From Atriophallophorus winterbourni (taxonomy: Eukaryota > Platyhelminthes > Trematoda > Plagiorchiida > Microphallidae): a stretch of 64,000 nucleotides of DNA. Below the pieces are notes generated by a model. The model saw only the letters and a list, made by a program, of their open reading frames with translations, was not told the origin of the DNA and searched no databases. The number at the start of each line of letters is the position of its first letter. The stretch's first letter is position 1. Made by a program: the position numbers and the translations under genes. The stretch lies in the NCBI GenBank assembly GCA_013407085.1, contig JACCGJ010006490.1, forward strand, positions 1-64,000, in the 5' to 3' direction. Shown here piece by piece: positions 23,750 to 35,639 of the stretch.

Positions 23750-24540
23750 CTGAAAATTCTGATGGGTGACCAGAGATTCTACCGATACCTTCAACGTTTT
23801 TATGAGTAGATCGAAGCTGATCATCAAATCTTCCAGGTTGCTTTTGCTCAACACTTGTTCGAGCAGTTAAATCGGCGTTTGGTTTAGCTAGACAACATTT
23901 GCACACGTAGCATACACCAGGCATGTTTTCATCATTTAGGATCGGTAACGCCTCAGGGGTCAATGATTTGTCACATTTTGCGTCACACGTGTGGGATCAG
24001 TTGCGACACGTGACAGATTCGACCTCACAACTGAGGACTTTTAATGCAGACGACGCAGGTTTCGCTAACGTTAGATTGTTTCATATTAATGGGGTGAAAC
24101 AAAAGCACAAATCAGAGCCCAAAATGGATACGGCTGCGGTTGGTTTATGTGGTATTGTGTGGAGTTGACGGAAAGTGACGTGCTGTAGGAATATTTCGTC
24201 ACCCGATTTTGCCCCGAATTAACAGACTGCCTTTGAGAATTTTGGCGTGAATTTGATTACACGTTGTGTATTTGTCCCAGTAGGACCGACGATCATAAAC
24301 ACCGAATTGTTGATCTAACAGCACAAACACAAAACCGATTCAAATTATCGGACGAACAGTAGAAAATCCACGGGTGACGCACACAAAGAACGACACGTGG
24401 TAGATGGATGATTTTTGTATGAATAGATTCGACGTAGCAAAATTTCAAATAGATATCCAAAAATCAACAAGATCAGATGAAAACTAAGAAAGTTATATCC
24501 GAAAATATTGGAGGTCAAAATTAATCCAACCGCACATCTC
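23750..24540 (-). mobile_element. CR1-like 5'UTR and ORF1 start (block S) of composite unit 2
   Basis: Minus-strand 5' part of family B. ORF1 has a PHD-like Cys cluster (CVVC, SCEV, VTCRN-stop-SHTC, DAKCDKS) and then LTPEALPILNDENMPGVCYV with CKCC. The TGA at the Trp position is common to every block S in the window that covers it. Confidence 0.75.
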
Positions 24541-25990
24541 GTATGTCCACGATGTTCTGAGTTAAAAATTACAGGCAGGTGACATTGCTGTCTTCGGTAT
24601 CAAAAATTTTGAACGATTAATAAACGCAGTAATAGTGCGACATCTGGAAACGATCCAACTTTTGGCAGTTGCCCAACATGGATTTCACAGAAATCGCTCT
24701 TGTCTAACAAATTTGTTGACAAGCTTAGACGATTGGACGGGGGTTGTAGATACGGGGGGCTGTATTCATGCGTGCTACATGGAGATTTCTAAAGCTTTCG
24801 ACAGAGTTAATCATAATTTGTTGTTGAACAAGCTGAAGAAACACGTTATTGTTGGAGGGCTATATGAATTGATAAGTGATTACCTCAGCAGCAGACACAT
24901 CAGAGTTCGTGTGGACGGCCTATAATCGAAGAAAATCGATGTCAATAGCGGTGTTCCAAAAGGCTCAGTGCTTGAACCAATACTGTTCTTAGTCTATATG
25001 AACGATATACTAATACCAAATGAAAGTAAGATGGTATTGTTTGTTGACGATATAAAAGTATGGAGGCAAATCAGCAATGCTGATTATTGTATTTTGCTGC
25101 GAAACAATTTGAATGCATTGTACTACTGGGCATCCGAAAACCAACTGTCATTGAATATGCAAAATTCGAAGATCATTCGGATCAGTCGTGACTTTGGCTA
25201 TTCCTATCAATACAAGTTCGACGACCTAAACCTGGAGTACACCGAAGAATAAAATGACCTGGGTGTCTGGATTTGCGATAGTTTGAAAACTAGTCTACAA
25301 TGCGAAGCCGTTTACAAAAGCGCGTCTCGGCTGCTCGGCATGTCACGGCGGATATTTGGATGTTTTAACCCGAGGTGTTTTCCTCTCATGATAAAAACAT
25401 TTATACACCCGGTTCTAGACTATGCCGCACAAACCTGGGCACCATGGCTCCAAAAAGACAACTTATTCCTGGATTGCATATATCCAAGAGCTTCTCAGCT
25501 TGTTAATGGACACGAAAATATGCAATTCGCCGGACGACTCAGACGAATGGACCTGAGTACACTTGTACAAATAGAATGCGAGGTGATTTCATCCTCGCAC
25601 ACAAAATACTTACTACTGTTTCCCACCAGCTAAACTAATTATTCCACCTTCGAATTTCCAGCAACGGCCGTGGCCATGGTTGCAATTTGGAAACACCATA
25701 TTCCAAACGGAACTGCCGCAAGTAATTTTATTCGGTGCATGTGTGCTTTGTTTGGAATTCCCTACCTGCCGATTTGGTAAACGCAAGCAGTTTATCTATA
25801 TTCAAATCCAAACTTGACAATTATATCAGAGCTAATCCGAATTTCGCCCCCAGAAAATAATAAATTAACATCGTCCTATTGATTTTGATTTTATTTATAC
25901 GCATATATACAGTTGTACCTATAGTTCCACTCTATGGTTATTGTAGGGTTAATTGCATTTTCAACCATAAATCTTGAATCTTACGTTGCC
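24541..25990 (+). pseudogene. CR1-like ORF2 3' half, composite unit 2
   Basis: Same content as 21,977-23,400. It begins inside the reverse transcriptase (NYRQVTLLSSVSKTFERLIN). Motif A is present with D replaced by E (CYMEISKAFDRVNH; CYMDISKAF in unit 3). Motif C reads FVDDIKVWRQ instead of FADD. Stops follow VDGL and EYTEE. The thumb reads KTSLQCEAVYKSASRLLGMS and the C-terminal region AQTWAPWLQKDNLFLDCI. It is not functional. Confidence 0.85.
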
Positions 25991-26335
25991 TAGATTTATC
26001 TGAGAGTAACTTCAATGCCATAGGCAAAATGACTTTTCAATGTTGACTGTTGTTTTGCCAACATTTGCCTGTTCACGTGAGCTCGACGGTATGATTAATC
26101 GCGCACGGAAGATCACTCAAGAGCAGAAGAGTTTCACATGTAGATGTGTGCATCTCATCGATACGATGGCGGTCAGAAGTTCACGAGTGATATTTTGCAG
26201 ATGAAAGTTTCAAGGTTTTAATATTAGGTGCTTGATAGAGCCCGCAAAATTATGAACATGTGTGCATCTGAACAACTAATTTTTAGCAGAGCACACTAGT
26301 TTTACTAAGACTTAGCTACGTATATTTCGCTAAGA

Positions 26336-26585
26336 AACAAAGCAAAATATTTTACAAACAGAGTTTAAAAATATCCAGCATGGTTATCTAAACGTCCTAT
26401 TGAGAAAGTCACTTATTATGATCATCGGCAAATATAAAAAGGATTGAAAATTTGCTGCTCATCTCAAATATAGGTTAGCTTCCGTTAGTGATCACAGTAA
26501 CGCTGCGAAGCGAGGATAAATGAGCACAGACCCTATTTGATGTGCTGCATTCAAGGGTATACGTAAGCAACAAAATAGATAGAAT
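26336..26585. other. Spacer, nothing recognised
   Basis: About 250 bp of A+T-rich sequence between the composite repeat and the next CR1 element. Confidence 0.4.
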
Positions 26586-28958
26586 GAGATTAGATATAAG
26601 CCATATCCAAAACTCATGTACGTTGCTGGTTTAAGGTTGGCAGTTAATCGTTTGTTTCAGAGCATCTTTCAAAGCCATAGAGTTGATCCATTTAACTTTT
26701 TCACGGGCATCAATTTTTTACAGCTCCAAACAGATGCTCAAATTGGAAGACGACGTGATCAATTAGTCCCAGTGACACATATTTCACTTAGGGCAACCAT
26801 GTTTGAAAGTGTTGGATTTGGGCTGTTCATTGCATGTTCTATCGGGTTGAATACAGATGAATAAAACGTGGCTAAAGCATCAGCATTTTCTGCTGCAGTT
26901 GTTGTTGGTCCAGCTGATGTGTTCACGGACGCTACTCCAGGTTTCGCCTTAGCTTAATCGTTAACCATAAGATATAGTATTTTGGGGTTTCGCTTCGTAA
27001 TGTTTGATATCACATCTTGGAAGCACAACTAGTTTTGGATGACAAATTTGTATACTTTGTTCCGCAGTAAACGGAATGTTTCCCAGGTCTCGGTTGATGG
27101 TTTCGCCGATGGTGTCGCCTAGAAATGTTTTCTAACGTTAACCACTTACGAGTTCGGCTTCTTAATTTAAATTCAAAGTTTTTTCTTGAGTTCCTGAGGA
27201 CAAATTCGGAGCTCACTTCGATTGAACTTTTGAGATTAGATATTAGCCATATCCAAAACTCATGTACGTTGCTGGTTTCCGGTTGGCAGTTGAACGTGTT
27301 TTTCAGAGCATCACTCAACGCCATAGTGTTGATCCGCCTAACTCTTTTACGAACATCATTTGTTCTTACAGCTTCAAACAGATAGTCAAACTGGATGACG
27401 ACGTGATCACTTAGTCCCAGTGGACTTTCGTAAGCAACGTTATCAATGTCATGTTCCTTGCTTGTCAGAACGAGATCTAAGAGTGAGGGTAAATCGTTCC
27501 CGCGGTATCAGTTATTAAATGCAATGCGGTTATAAAGAGGGACATCGTCTAAAAACTCACTAATTGCGCGCTCGTCGCTGTGTTCTAGGTATAAGGTACT
27601 GCTCTGAAGATTCGGTAAATTTAAGTCAACAATAATTGAAAATCCACAAGTGAATCTGAAATTAAACCTGCAAATTTTGTCGAGTGAGTCCAGATTGTAA
27701 TTATCCTGTGCAGACTGTGGGCAATATACTAATCGCAAAAAACAATCTTCGCCGTTAGCTAATCGGACTGAGCACCTCAGTTTATCCCGTTACACGATGT
27801 CTGGAACCTTAATCTCACGGCACAGAAGGTTTTGGCTATAATACAAAGCTCATCCTCCTACTTTGGTTTCACGGTCATGACGAATAAGTGACATTCCTGG
27901 TAATTCTAATTCATTATTTGTTTGGTGAGTCTGTAGCCACGTTTCCGTCACGGCGATGATGTGTGGTGACCACCTAAGAAAAACTGCACGCAGTTCACCG
28001 ATTTTGTTTCCGAGACATTGGGCGTTGCTGTGTTGTTTTTCTCAACAAGGATGGGGCGTTGGGAAGGAGGCTAGCAGAGTACAGGATATCTAATAGGCAA
28101 CCCCACCAGAGTCGGCATCTGAATTTTTTATGGCTTGCAAGGATGCTTGATCGTTTTGAGGTTGTACTGTTGGAATACAGTGATCTATAGTATCGGCTGA
28201 ATTTGTTTCTGACACGTCAACTACTGTTTGACTTGGTAGTGTTTTTATTGAACTTTGTCGTATAACTATCTTTCCAAAATGAAATTTCGATGCGCTTAGT
28301 CTAATTTCTCGCGGCATTGGTCTGCGGCCATTTTCCCGATGCAAGAACGTTATGTAACGCGGCTTAGGACCGATGCTTTTATCGTTCGTAGATTTGGGGA
28401 TGTGGAACATGTCCGTCAGAGCTACATCATTCAAACCAATTATATCACTGAGGAATCTCCATTGTAGCTGATCGTGTTTGCGCTGCACTGCTTTATCAGT
28501 TGCTTCATCAGCTTCTGGAACTCCCAAAAGGATTAAACTTCGATCATCCCTCTGTTTCGTTTAATCATGTGGCCGGGTGTTCCGGGCCTTTTCCACCAAG
28601 GCAAATCAGCGAACATCCTTGCAGTGGTCTCTGAACGCTCCCTGCACAGGAGAAAATCGGATAGTAAGATGTTTTATAGATCCCTTTCAGTGTTAAACGT
28701 GATTTTACGCAGTCTTGGCTGGTCCATATTTGAGGGAGTAGGTTTACGATGCAGTCGTATCAACGATAGTGGTTCAACCGGCTCCAAGTTCATGTTGATA
28801 CACAACATTTTCCATTATTCTTTATCGTGCTCCAGCCTCTCTCCTAGTAAGGTGGCACTCGTTTTATTTACGTTGGTGCAAATCACGCTTAGTCCATTTA
28901 GCGAATGTACACTAAGTGTTTGCTGGTTACTGGACGTTTCAACTGCCTCAATTCAAAG
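26586..28958 (-). pseudogene. CR1-like LINE, family B, ORF1 and endonuclease
   Basis: 5' to 3' on the minus strand. ORF1 at about 28.95-28.09 kb includes MDQPRLRKITFNTERD and the frame 28,527-28,090 (RKHDQLQWRFLSDIIGLNDV, KPRYITFLHRENGRRP), which looks like the RNA-binding half of CR1 ORF1. The endonuclease at 28.04-27.44 kb reads QCLGNKIGELRAVFLRW, then IIAVTETWLQTHQTNNE and DRETKVGGCALYYS. The endonuclease end and linker at 27.38-27.01 kb read FNCQPETSNVHEFWIWLISN. A rearranged second piece of the same linker occurs at about 26,586-26,900. ORF1 is interrupted by the tail of the next element. Confidence 0.8.
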
Positions 28959-31370
28959 TAATTCAAAGTAATTCAAAATTTTAATGGTCCAAAAAGCAAA
29001 TACTTTACAGTAACCACAGATTAAAAATATAGGGAATTCATAAAAAACAACACAAATAATTCATACATATGAAAAGTCAGCACGTGTATTTAGGTGCAAG
29101 TTTGGGTTTGGTCAACATATACTTGTTAATTTCAGCCTTGAACATACTGAGGCTTGTTGCGCAAATGATATGAGGGGGAAAGGGAGTTCCATAGAAAACA
29201 GACTCTGACAGCAAAGAAAAACCTTCGACAATTTGATCTGGAGTGTGGAATAAATAACTTGTATCAATGCGATCTGCTACCACGTGCTTCTTGCCGATGA
29301 AACAGGTGTTCAAGTGGGTGATCCACTGTATGCAGAATGTTGAAAAGCAGGATCAAGTCATCCCTGAGACGACGGTACGAAAAGTCAAAGAGGTTTAGTG
29401 TTGCAATCCGCTCCTCGTATGGCCTGTTGTATAGCCCGGTCACCAGTTTTGTAGCGCGGTGGTATACCCGTTGCAGCAAGGTCCTGTCCTTTTGTAGCCA
29501 TGGGGACCATGCTTGAACAGCATACTCCATTGTTGGTCTGATATAGGTGTTAATTATACGTGGGAGTATCTGCTTTGAGAAACGACCAAAGATCCTTCTG
29601 AGCAATGCTAAGATTTGTCAGGACTTTTTGTATACAACAGAACAGTGCCGTGAAGAATTCAGGTTACTGCTAATCCACACGCCCAGGTCCTTATCTTCAG
29701 TAACCCTTGAAAGTTGCTGAGATCCCAGAGATTATGTGAATTCGAATGATTTACCGAAATTTAACATTTTACATTTTTTGATGTTGAATGGTAAGCAGTT
29801 CCGCAAGGACCAAATATGAAGTGCTACGAAATCTCTTTGGAGAATTTGGCAATCTTCTATGGTGCGTATGCTACTCCAGACTCTGATGTCATCCGCAAAT
29901 AAAATGATTTTGCTGCGTACGATTTCAGGTATATCATTCGCGTACACAAGGAAGAGTATTGGCCCCAAGACTGAGCCTTGAGGTACGCCACTTGTAACTT
30001 CAACTGGCCTGGATAGTGCCTCATCAACTCTAACCGTGATAACTCTACCAGTTAAGTAATCCTTTATCCAAGCCAATAGTCTGCCGCACACCCCGAGCTG
30101 CTCCAATTTTTGTAGCAGTATGCCGTGGTTAACACGGTTAAAAGCTTTAGACATGTCCAAGTAACAAGCATGGATAGGGCATCCATCGTCCACGGCTCGA
30201 GTCCAATTATCAAGAGTTATGAGAAGATTGGTGAGACAGGAGTGTCTTGTCCTGAATCCGTGCTGTGCGATGGAAAGAAGCTTATTTTGTTCCAAATGTT
30301 TAACGAGTTCGTCATCCACAAGTCGTTCGAGAACTTTAGAGACCACTGGCAACAATGTGACTGGTCTGTAGTTAGACACATCAGATAGGTTCCCTCCTTT
30401 GTATATCGGAGTGATTAGTCCACATTTCCAGTCATTAGCAACCGTGCTACAACTCAAGGACAGGTTGAAAAGGTCAGAGAGTTGTGAGAATAGAGCATGG
30501 GCGCATTGCTTTAGGATGAATGGTGTTATTTCATCAGCACCCGGGGATTTTTTTGTATTTAACCCGCGTAGCTTTACCAGGACACTCTCGGATTTCACAA
30601 CGATTTCGTGTATTATATTTTGCGATCTGAATGCAGGTATATCGTAGGATACGCGCTCGTTAGGGTAGAACACTCTAGAGTAAAATTGAGCGAGTTCGTT
30701 AGCGGCTTCCAGAGCTGTGGATGTAGTTCCAGTCGTAGTAAGTAAAGCAGAAACATCTGACTTTAACCTAGTCTTTCTGTTCACGATCAGGAAGATGGAT
30801 TCGGATTTCGTTCAATTTTATCCATCAGAATCATTTGATACTTCTATTTATCCTCCTGGACAAGTTTAGTATCTTTGTTTCTCAACAAACGGTAAGATTC
30901 CCAAGATTCAGGTGTTAAATGCAGTAGGTGGATTCTCCACGCAAAGTTTCTTACCTTTATCCATTTCCGTGTTCGACTCCGGATCACGAATTTGAATCCT
31001 TTTTCAGTTGTTTTGAAACATATTTTGAGTGGAGTTCTATTTTCCGGTTGATTTTCTGATCGAATACCCATCATGTACACTTTGCGATCATTTTGCACCG
31101 TGACTTTTGGTTTTACACCTTAGGGTTTTCGTTGAAACTTCAGATTTGCACGTGGTTTTGGCTCCCTATGTTTATGCAGACCTGGAATGTTTTGAGCAGA
31201 CAGGTCTTAAACAGTCGCATTTGGAAAGGTGACTTTTTGATGAAAAGAACGCTCCTCAACAATCTCCGGTATATTTGCAACAGCTGAACCTTCGTGTTGA
31301 AAGATGTCCGATGTCATTTATCTGACCGGTATTACCCTCAGTGGTTTAAGATTTATGGGAAACTATTCTA
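28955..31370 (-). mobile_element. CR1-like LINE, family A, 5'-truncated ORF2 with 3' tail
   Basis: Begins (3' end) with a tandem of attcaaagta units at 28,956-28,978 and the ggtccaaaaagcaa motif, then proceeds 5'-ward through the C-terminal region (29,313-29,077), thumb (29,605-29,264, IRPTMEYAVQAWSPWLQKDR), reverse transcriptase (30,784-29,732) and linker (31,098-30,844). It lies within the ORF1 of the neighbouring family-B element, so it is probably a later insertion. The 5' end is lost near 31,370. Confidence 0.85.
29732..30784 (-). CDS. Reverse transcriptase domain of CR1-like ORF2 (350 aa, longest intact LINE palm here)
   Basis: Copies RNA into DNA during target-primed insertion of a non-LTR retrotransposon. 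Visible in order: KKSPGADEITPFILKQCA (around residue 75), ITPIYKGGNLSDVSNYRPVT (about 125), QHGFRTRHSCLTNLLITLDN (about 170), CYLDMSKAFNRVNHGIL (motif A, catalytic Asp, about 205), SGVPQGSVLGPILFLVYAND (motif B, about 265), ILFADDIRVW (motif C, FADD, about 295), CLPFNIKKCKMLNFG. All catalytic Asp residues remain. The frame ends before the thumb, which continues after stops downstream. A relic element fragment, not a host gene. Confidence 0.85.
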   Translation of the reverse strand: MNRKTRLKSDVSALLTTTGTTSTALEAANELAQFYSRVFYPNERVSYDIPAFRSQNIIHEIVVKSESVLVKLRGLNTKKSPGADEITPFILKQCAHALFSQLSDLFNLSLSCSTVANDWKCGLITPIYKGGNLSDVSNYRPVTLLPVVSKVLERLVDDELVKHLEQNKLLSIAQHGFRTRHSCLTNLLITLDNWTRAVDDGCPIHACYLDMSKAFNRVNHGILLQKLEQLGVCGRLLAWIKDYLTGRVITVRVDEALSRPVEVTSGVPQGSVLGPILFLVYANDIPEIVRSKIILFADDIRVWSSIRTIEDCQILQRDFVALHIWSLRNCLPFNIKKCKMLNFGKSFEFT

Positions 31371-32164
31371 ACAAACTGAAAATTCTGATCGGTGACCAGA
31401 GATTCTACCGATAACTTCAACTTTTGTATGAGTAGATCAAAGCTGATCATCAAATCTTCCAGGTTGCTTTTGCTCAACACTCGTTCGAGCAGTTGAAGTT
31501 TGGATTAGCTAGACAAAATTTGCAGACGTAGCATACACCAGGCATGTTTTCATCATTTAGGATCGGTAACGCCTCAGGGGTCAATGATTTGTCACATTTT
31601 GCGTCACACGTGTGGGATCAGTTGCGACACGTGACAGATTTGACCTCACAACTGACGACTTTTAATGCAGACGACGCAGGTTTCGCTAACGTTAGATTGT
31701 TTCATGTTAATGGGGTGAAACAAAAGTACAAATTAGAGCCCAAAATGGATACGGCTGCGGTTGGTTTATGTGGTATTGTGTGGAGTTGACGGAAAGTGAC
31801 GTGCTGTAGGAATATTTCGTCGCCCAATTTGCGCCGAATTAGCAGACTGCCTTCGAGAATTTTGGCGTGAATTTGATTACACGTTGTGTATTTGTCCCAG
31901 TAGGACCAACGATTATAAACACCGATGAGTTGATCTAACAGCACAAACACAAAACCGATTCAAATTATCGGACGAACAGTAGAAAATCCACGGGTGACGC
32001 ACACAAAGAACGACACGTGGTAGATGGATGATTTTTGTATGAATAGATCCGACGTAGCAAAAGTTCAAATAGATATCCAAAAATCAACAAAATCAGATGA
32101 AAACTAAGGAAGTTATATCCAAAAATATCGGAGGTCAAAATTAATCCAACGCACATCTCGTATG

Positions 32165-33605
32165 TCCACGATGTTCTGAGTTAAAAATTACAGGCAGGTG
32201 ACATTGCTGTCATCGGTATCAAAAACTTTCGAACGATTAATAAACGCACTAATAGTGCGACATCTGGAACGATCCAACTTTTGGCAGTTGCCCAACATGG
32301 ATTTCACAGAAATCACTCTTGTCTAACAAATTTGTTGACAAGCCTAGACGATTGCACGGGGGTCGTAGATGCGGGGGGCTGTATTCATGCGTGCTACATG
32401 GACATTTCTAAAGCTTTCGACAGAGTTAATCATAATTTGTTCTTAAACAAGCTAAAGAAACACGTTATTGTTGGAGGGCTATATGAATTGATAAGTGATA
32501 ATCTCAGCAGCAGACACATCAGAGTTCATGTGGACGGCCTATAATAGAAGAAAATCGATGTCACTATCGGTGTTCCAAAAGGCTCAGTGCTTGAACCAAT
32601 ACTGTTCCTAGTCTATATGAACGATATACTAATACCAAATGGAAGTGAGATGGTATTGTTTGCTGACGATGTAAAAGTATGGAGACAAATCAGCAATGCT
32701 GATTATTTTATTTTGATGCAAAACAATTTAAATGCTTTGTACTACTGGTCATCCGAAAACCAACTGTCATTGAATATGCAAAATTCAAAGAACATTCAGA
32801 TCGGTCGTGACTTTGGCTTTTCCTAGCAATACAAGTTCGACGACCTAAACCTTGAGTACACCGAAGAAGAAAATGACCTGGGTGTCTGGATTTGCGATAG
32901 TTTGAAAACTAGTCTACAAGCGAAGCCGTTAACGAAAGCGCGTCTGGGCTGCTTGGCATGTCACAGTGGATATTTGGACGGTTTATCCCGAGGTGTTTCC
33001 CTCTCATGATGAAAACATATATACACCCGGTTCTAGACTATGCCGCACAATCCTGGGAACAATGGCTCCAAAAAGACAACTTATTTCTGGATTGCATATA
33101 TCCAAGAGCTTCTCAGCTCGTTAATGGACACGAAAATATGCAATTCGCCGGAAGACTCAGACGAATGGACTTGAATACACTTGTACACAGAGAATGCGAG
33201 GTGATCTTATCCTTGCACACAAAATACTTACTACTGTTTCCCACCAGCTAAACTAATTATTCCACCTTCGAATTTCCAGCAACAGCCGTGGCCATTGTTG
33301 CAATTTGGAAACACTATATTCCAAACGGAACTGCCGCAAGTAATTTTATTCGGTGCACGTTTGCTTTGTTTGTAATTCCCTATCTGCCGATTTGGTAAAC
33401 GCAAACAGTTTATCTATATTCAAATCCAAACTTGACGATTATATCAGAGCTAATCCGAATTTCGCCCCAACAATTAATAAAATAACATCGCCCTATTGAT
33501 TTTGATTTTATTTATACGCATATATACAGTTGTACCTATAGTTCCACTCTATGGTTATTGTAAATTTAATTGCATCTTCAACCATAAATCTTGAATCTTA
33601 CGTTG
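32165..33605 (+). pseudogene. CR1-like ORF2 3' half, composite unit 3
   Basis: Same layout as units 1 and 2: QHGFHRNHSCLTNLLTSLDD, CYMDISKAFDRVNHNLFLNK, stop after VDGL, LEPILFLVYMNDILIPNGSE, FADDVKVWRQ, then a stop after GFS and further frameshifts in the thumb. The motif A and C Asp residues are kept, but the frame is not. Confidence 0.85.
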
Positions 33606-33950
33606 CTTAGATTTATCTGAGAGTAACTTCAATGCCAAGGCAAAATGACTTTTCAATGTTGACTGGTGTTTTGCTAACATTTGCCTGTTCACGTGAGCTC
33701 CACGGTATGATTAATCGCGCACGGAAGATCACTCAAGAGCAGAAGTGTTTCAAATGTAGATGTGTGCATCTCATCGATACGATGGCGGTCAGAAGTTCAC
33801 GAGTGATATTTTGCAGATGAGAGTTTCAAGTTTTATTATTAGGTGCTTGGTAGAGCCCGGAAAATTATGAACATGTGTGCATCTGAACAACTAATTTTCA
33901 GCAGAGCACACCAGTTTTACTAAAACTTAGCTACGTATATTTCGCTAAGA

Positions 33951-34850
33951 AACTGAAAATTCTGATCGGTGACCAGAGATTCTACCGATACCTTCAACGT
34001 TTTTATGAGTAGATCGAAGCTGATCATCAAATCTTCCAGGTTGCTTTTGCTCAACACTTTTTCGAGCAGTTAAATCGGCGTTTGGTTTAGCCAGACAACA
34101 TTTGCACACGTAGCATACACCAGGCATGTTTTCATCATTTAGGATCGGTAACGCCTCAGGGGTCAATGATTTGTCACATTTTGCGTCAGACGTGTGGGAT
34201 CAGTTGCGACACGTGACAGATTTGACCTCACAACTGACGACTTTCATGCAGACGACGCAGGTTTCGCTAACGTTAGATTGTTTCATGTTAATGGGGTGAA
34301 ACAAAAGCACAAATCAGAGCCCAAAATGGATACGGCAGCGTTAGGTTTATGTGATATTGTGTGGAGTTGACGGAAAGTGACGTGCTGTAGGAATATTTCG
34401 TCACGCGATTTTGCCCCGAATTCGCAGACTGCCTTCGAGAATTTTGGCGTGAATTTGATTACATGCCTCAGGGGTCAATGATTTGTCACATTTTGCGTCA
34501 CACGTGTGGGATCAGTTGCGACACGTGACAGATTTGACCTCACAACTGACGACTTTTAATGCAGACGACGCAGGTTTCGCTAACGTTAGATTGTTTCATG
34601 TTAATGGGGTGAAACAAAAGCACAAATTAGAGCCCAAAATGGATACGGCTGCGGTTGGTTTATGTGGTATTGTGTGGAGTTGACGGAAAGTGACGTGCTG
34701 TAGGAATATTTCGTCACCCGATTTTGCCCCGAATTAGCAGACTGCCTTTGAGAATTTTGGCGTGAATTTGATTACACGTTGTGTATTTGTCCCAGTAGTA
34801 CCGACGATTATAAACACCGATGTGTTGATCTAACAGCACAAACAAAACCG
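33951..34850 (-). mobile_element. Two partial CR1 5' ends (block S) in tandem
   Basis: Both carry the ORF1 Cys cluster with the shared TGA. The first keeps NDENMPGVCYVCKCCLAKPN on the minus strand (34,166-33,945). Confidence 0.75.
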
Positions 34851-35200
34851 ATAACATGTACTATAAGTTCAAACCAAAAGTTGTTCCATGTTGTTATGGT
34901 GTCAAAATGCCGAAAATGTATGAAGTGTAGCACCGTCCGCATGTGTGTGGGCACATGTGAGGAACAGGTTGTTCGTACCAGCAGCATCCAACAGTGGACA
35001 ACAACCTCAAATTGCTTACTGTTCTTCCACTGTTTCAAAGTATTCACACCTTGCTCGTACTGTCCCATACCTTATGAGTGCAAAAAGTGTATAATCGGTC
35101 GTGGAATGTATGTAATGGTTCTGAATGCAAATATGGATTTTGTTTAGGTTTGAACCCATCCTCATGTGTGCGGGTGAGAATTTAAAAAGGTCGTCGTATC
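34851..35200 (+). repeat. Degenerate hammerhead-type unit (family 5)
   Basis: Body text ttgttcgtaccagcagcatc, caacagtggac and ccactgtttcaaag, then the box gtactgtcccataccttatg with agtgcaaaaagtgtataatc, ggtcgtgg, and the trailer tgaatgcaaat. It is the reverse-orientation counterpart of the units at 42.2-42.8 kb. CUGAUGA is degraded to UUAUGAG and GAAAC to AUAAUC. Confidence 0.55.
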
Positions 35201-35273
35201 CTTCTTATTCAACTGTGATATACACTCAATCAGGCCAAACTTTTTGTTCATAAAGTGTGAACACGAAAATTAC

Positions 35274-35368
35274 TGTTCGCACACGTTCTTCAACGACTTG
35301 CCTTGTACGTCCAAAATCAATGGCTAACTCCATTGCATCGTCAACTTCTATTGTGGCGTACATTAACA
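35274..35368 (-). pseudogene. Paralogous exon D relic
   Basis: Minus-strand frame LMYATIEVDDAMELAIDFGR then TRQVVEERVRT, about half identical to exon D (LMYATIPHDNELQLAMNFGQ TKQTLKQ). It is the same length to within a base, with a gtaatt donor position. A clear acceptor is missing. It shows that a third, diverged copy of the unknown gene once lay here. Confidence 0.55.
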
Positions 35369-35459
35369 CAAATTTTCAAATTATCCCATAAACACAATTC
35401 TAAACTTCGATTAGATTTTTGTTGGCTTCGACGTGCGGTCTGTATAAAAAATATCCCAT

Positions 35460-35605
35460 TTTCATTCAGAATAAATTCGTGGGTGATCAGAACATACGAA
35501 ATATTTGTTGTACGTAAATATCACATAACGTTTTCTAACAATGTGATAATCATTTGTAATAAAACCGATATAATTAATTATTTCTCCTGAGCGAATATTA
35601 GATCG
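35460..35605 (-). pseudogene. Possible paralogous exon E relic
   Basis: Minus-strand frame GEIINYIGFITNDYHIVRKR then YVIFTYNKYFVCSDHPRIYS and a stop. It resembles exon E only loosely (FLDNDYYKQ ... SYYSWNE), but it lies upstream of the exon D relic in the expected order. Confidence 0.3.
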
Positions 35606-35639
35606 TGAAATTTTATGCAAACTTACTACTGAAGGCTCA

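Larger units (their letters stand above)
21830..26335. repeat. Composite repeat of about 2.6 kb, two units head to tail
   Basis: Each unit is an inverted CR1 5' end (block S, minus) joined to a forward CR1 3' half (plus), then about 350 bp of shared flank ending cgctaagaaac. The first unit has a shortened S block (21,830-21,976). The second starts seamlessly at about 23,750 and ends at 26,335. A third unit is at 31,371-33,950, followed by two more partial S blocks. The shared inversion junction shows that the units are copies of one rearranged insertion. Confidence 0.85.
31371..34850. repeat. Composite repeat, third unit plus two extra partial S blocks
   Basis: 31,371-33,950 is a complete unit matching 23,750-26,335. 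It is followed seamlessly by a partial block S (33,951-34,463) and then by a second partial block S (34,466-34,850), which repeats gcctcaggggtcaatgattt at a spacing of about 313 bp. The right end breaks into a hammerhead-family unit. Confidence 0.85.

Noticed and set aside
23990..24010. Possible nuclear use of TGA as Trp, suggested by the recurrent TGA at a Trp position in ORF1.
   Set aside because: Many Trp codons elsewhere are TGG, and TGA acts as a frame end in numerous places. A shared defective ancestor explains the pattern.
23925..24168. Plus-strand frames repeated at 23.9, 31.5 and 34.5 kb (SSFRIGNASGVNDLSHFASH type).
   Set aside because: Antisense shadows of the CR1 5'UTR/ORF1 block S, copied with it.
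30125..30647. Plus-strand frames overlapping the reverse transcriptase at 29.7-30.8 kb.
   Set aside because: Antisense to a 350-residue frame with all reverse transcriptase motifs in order.
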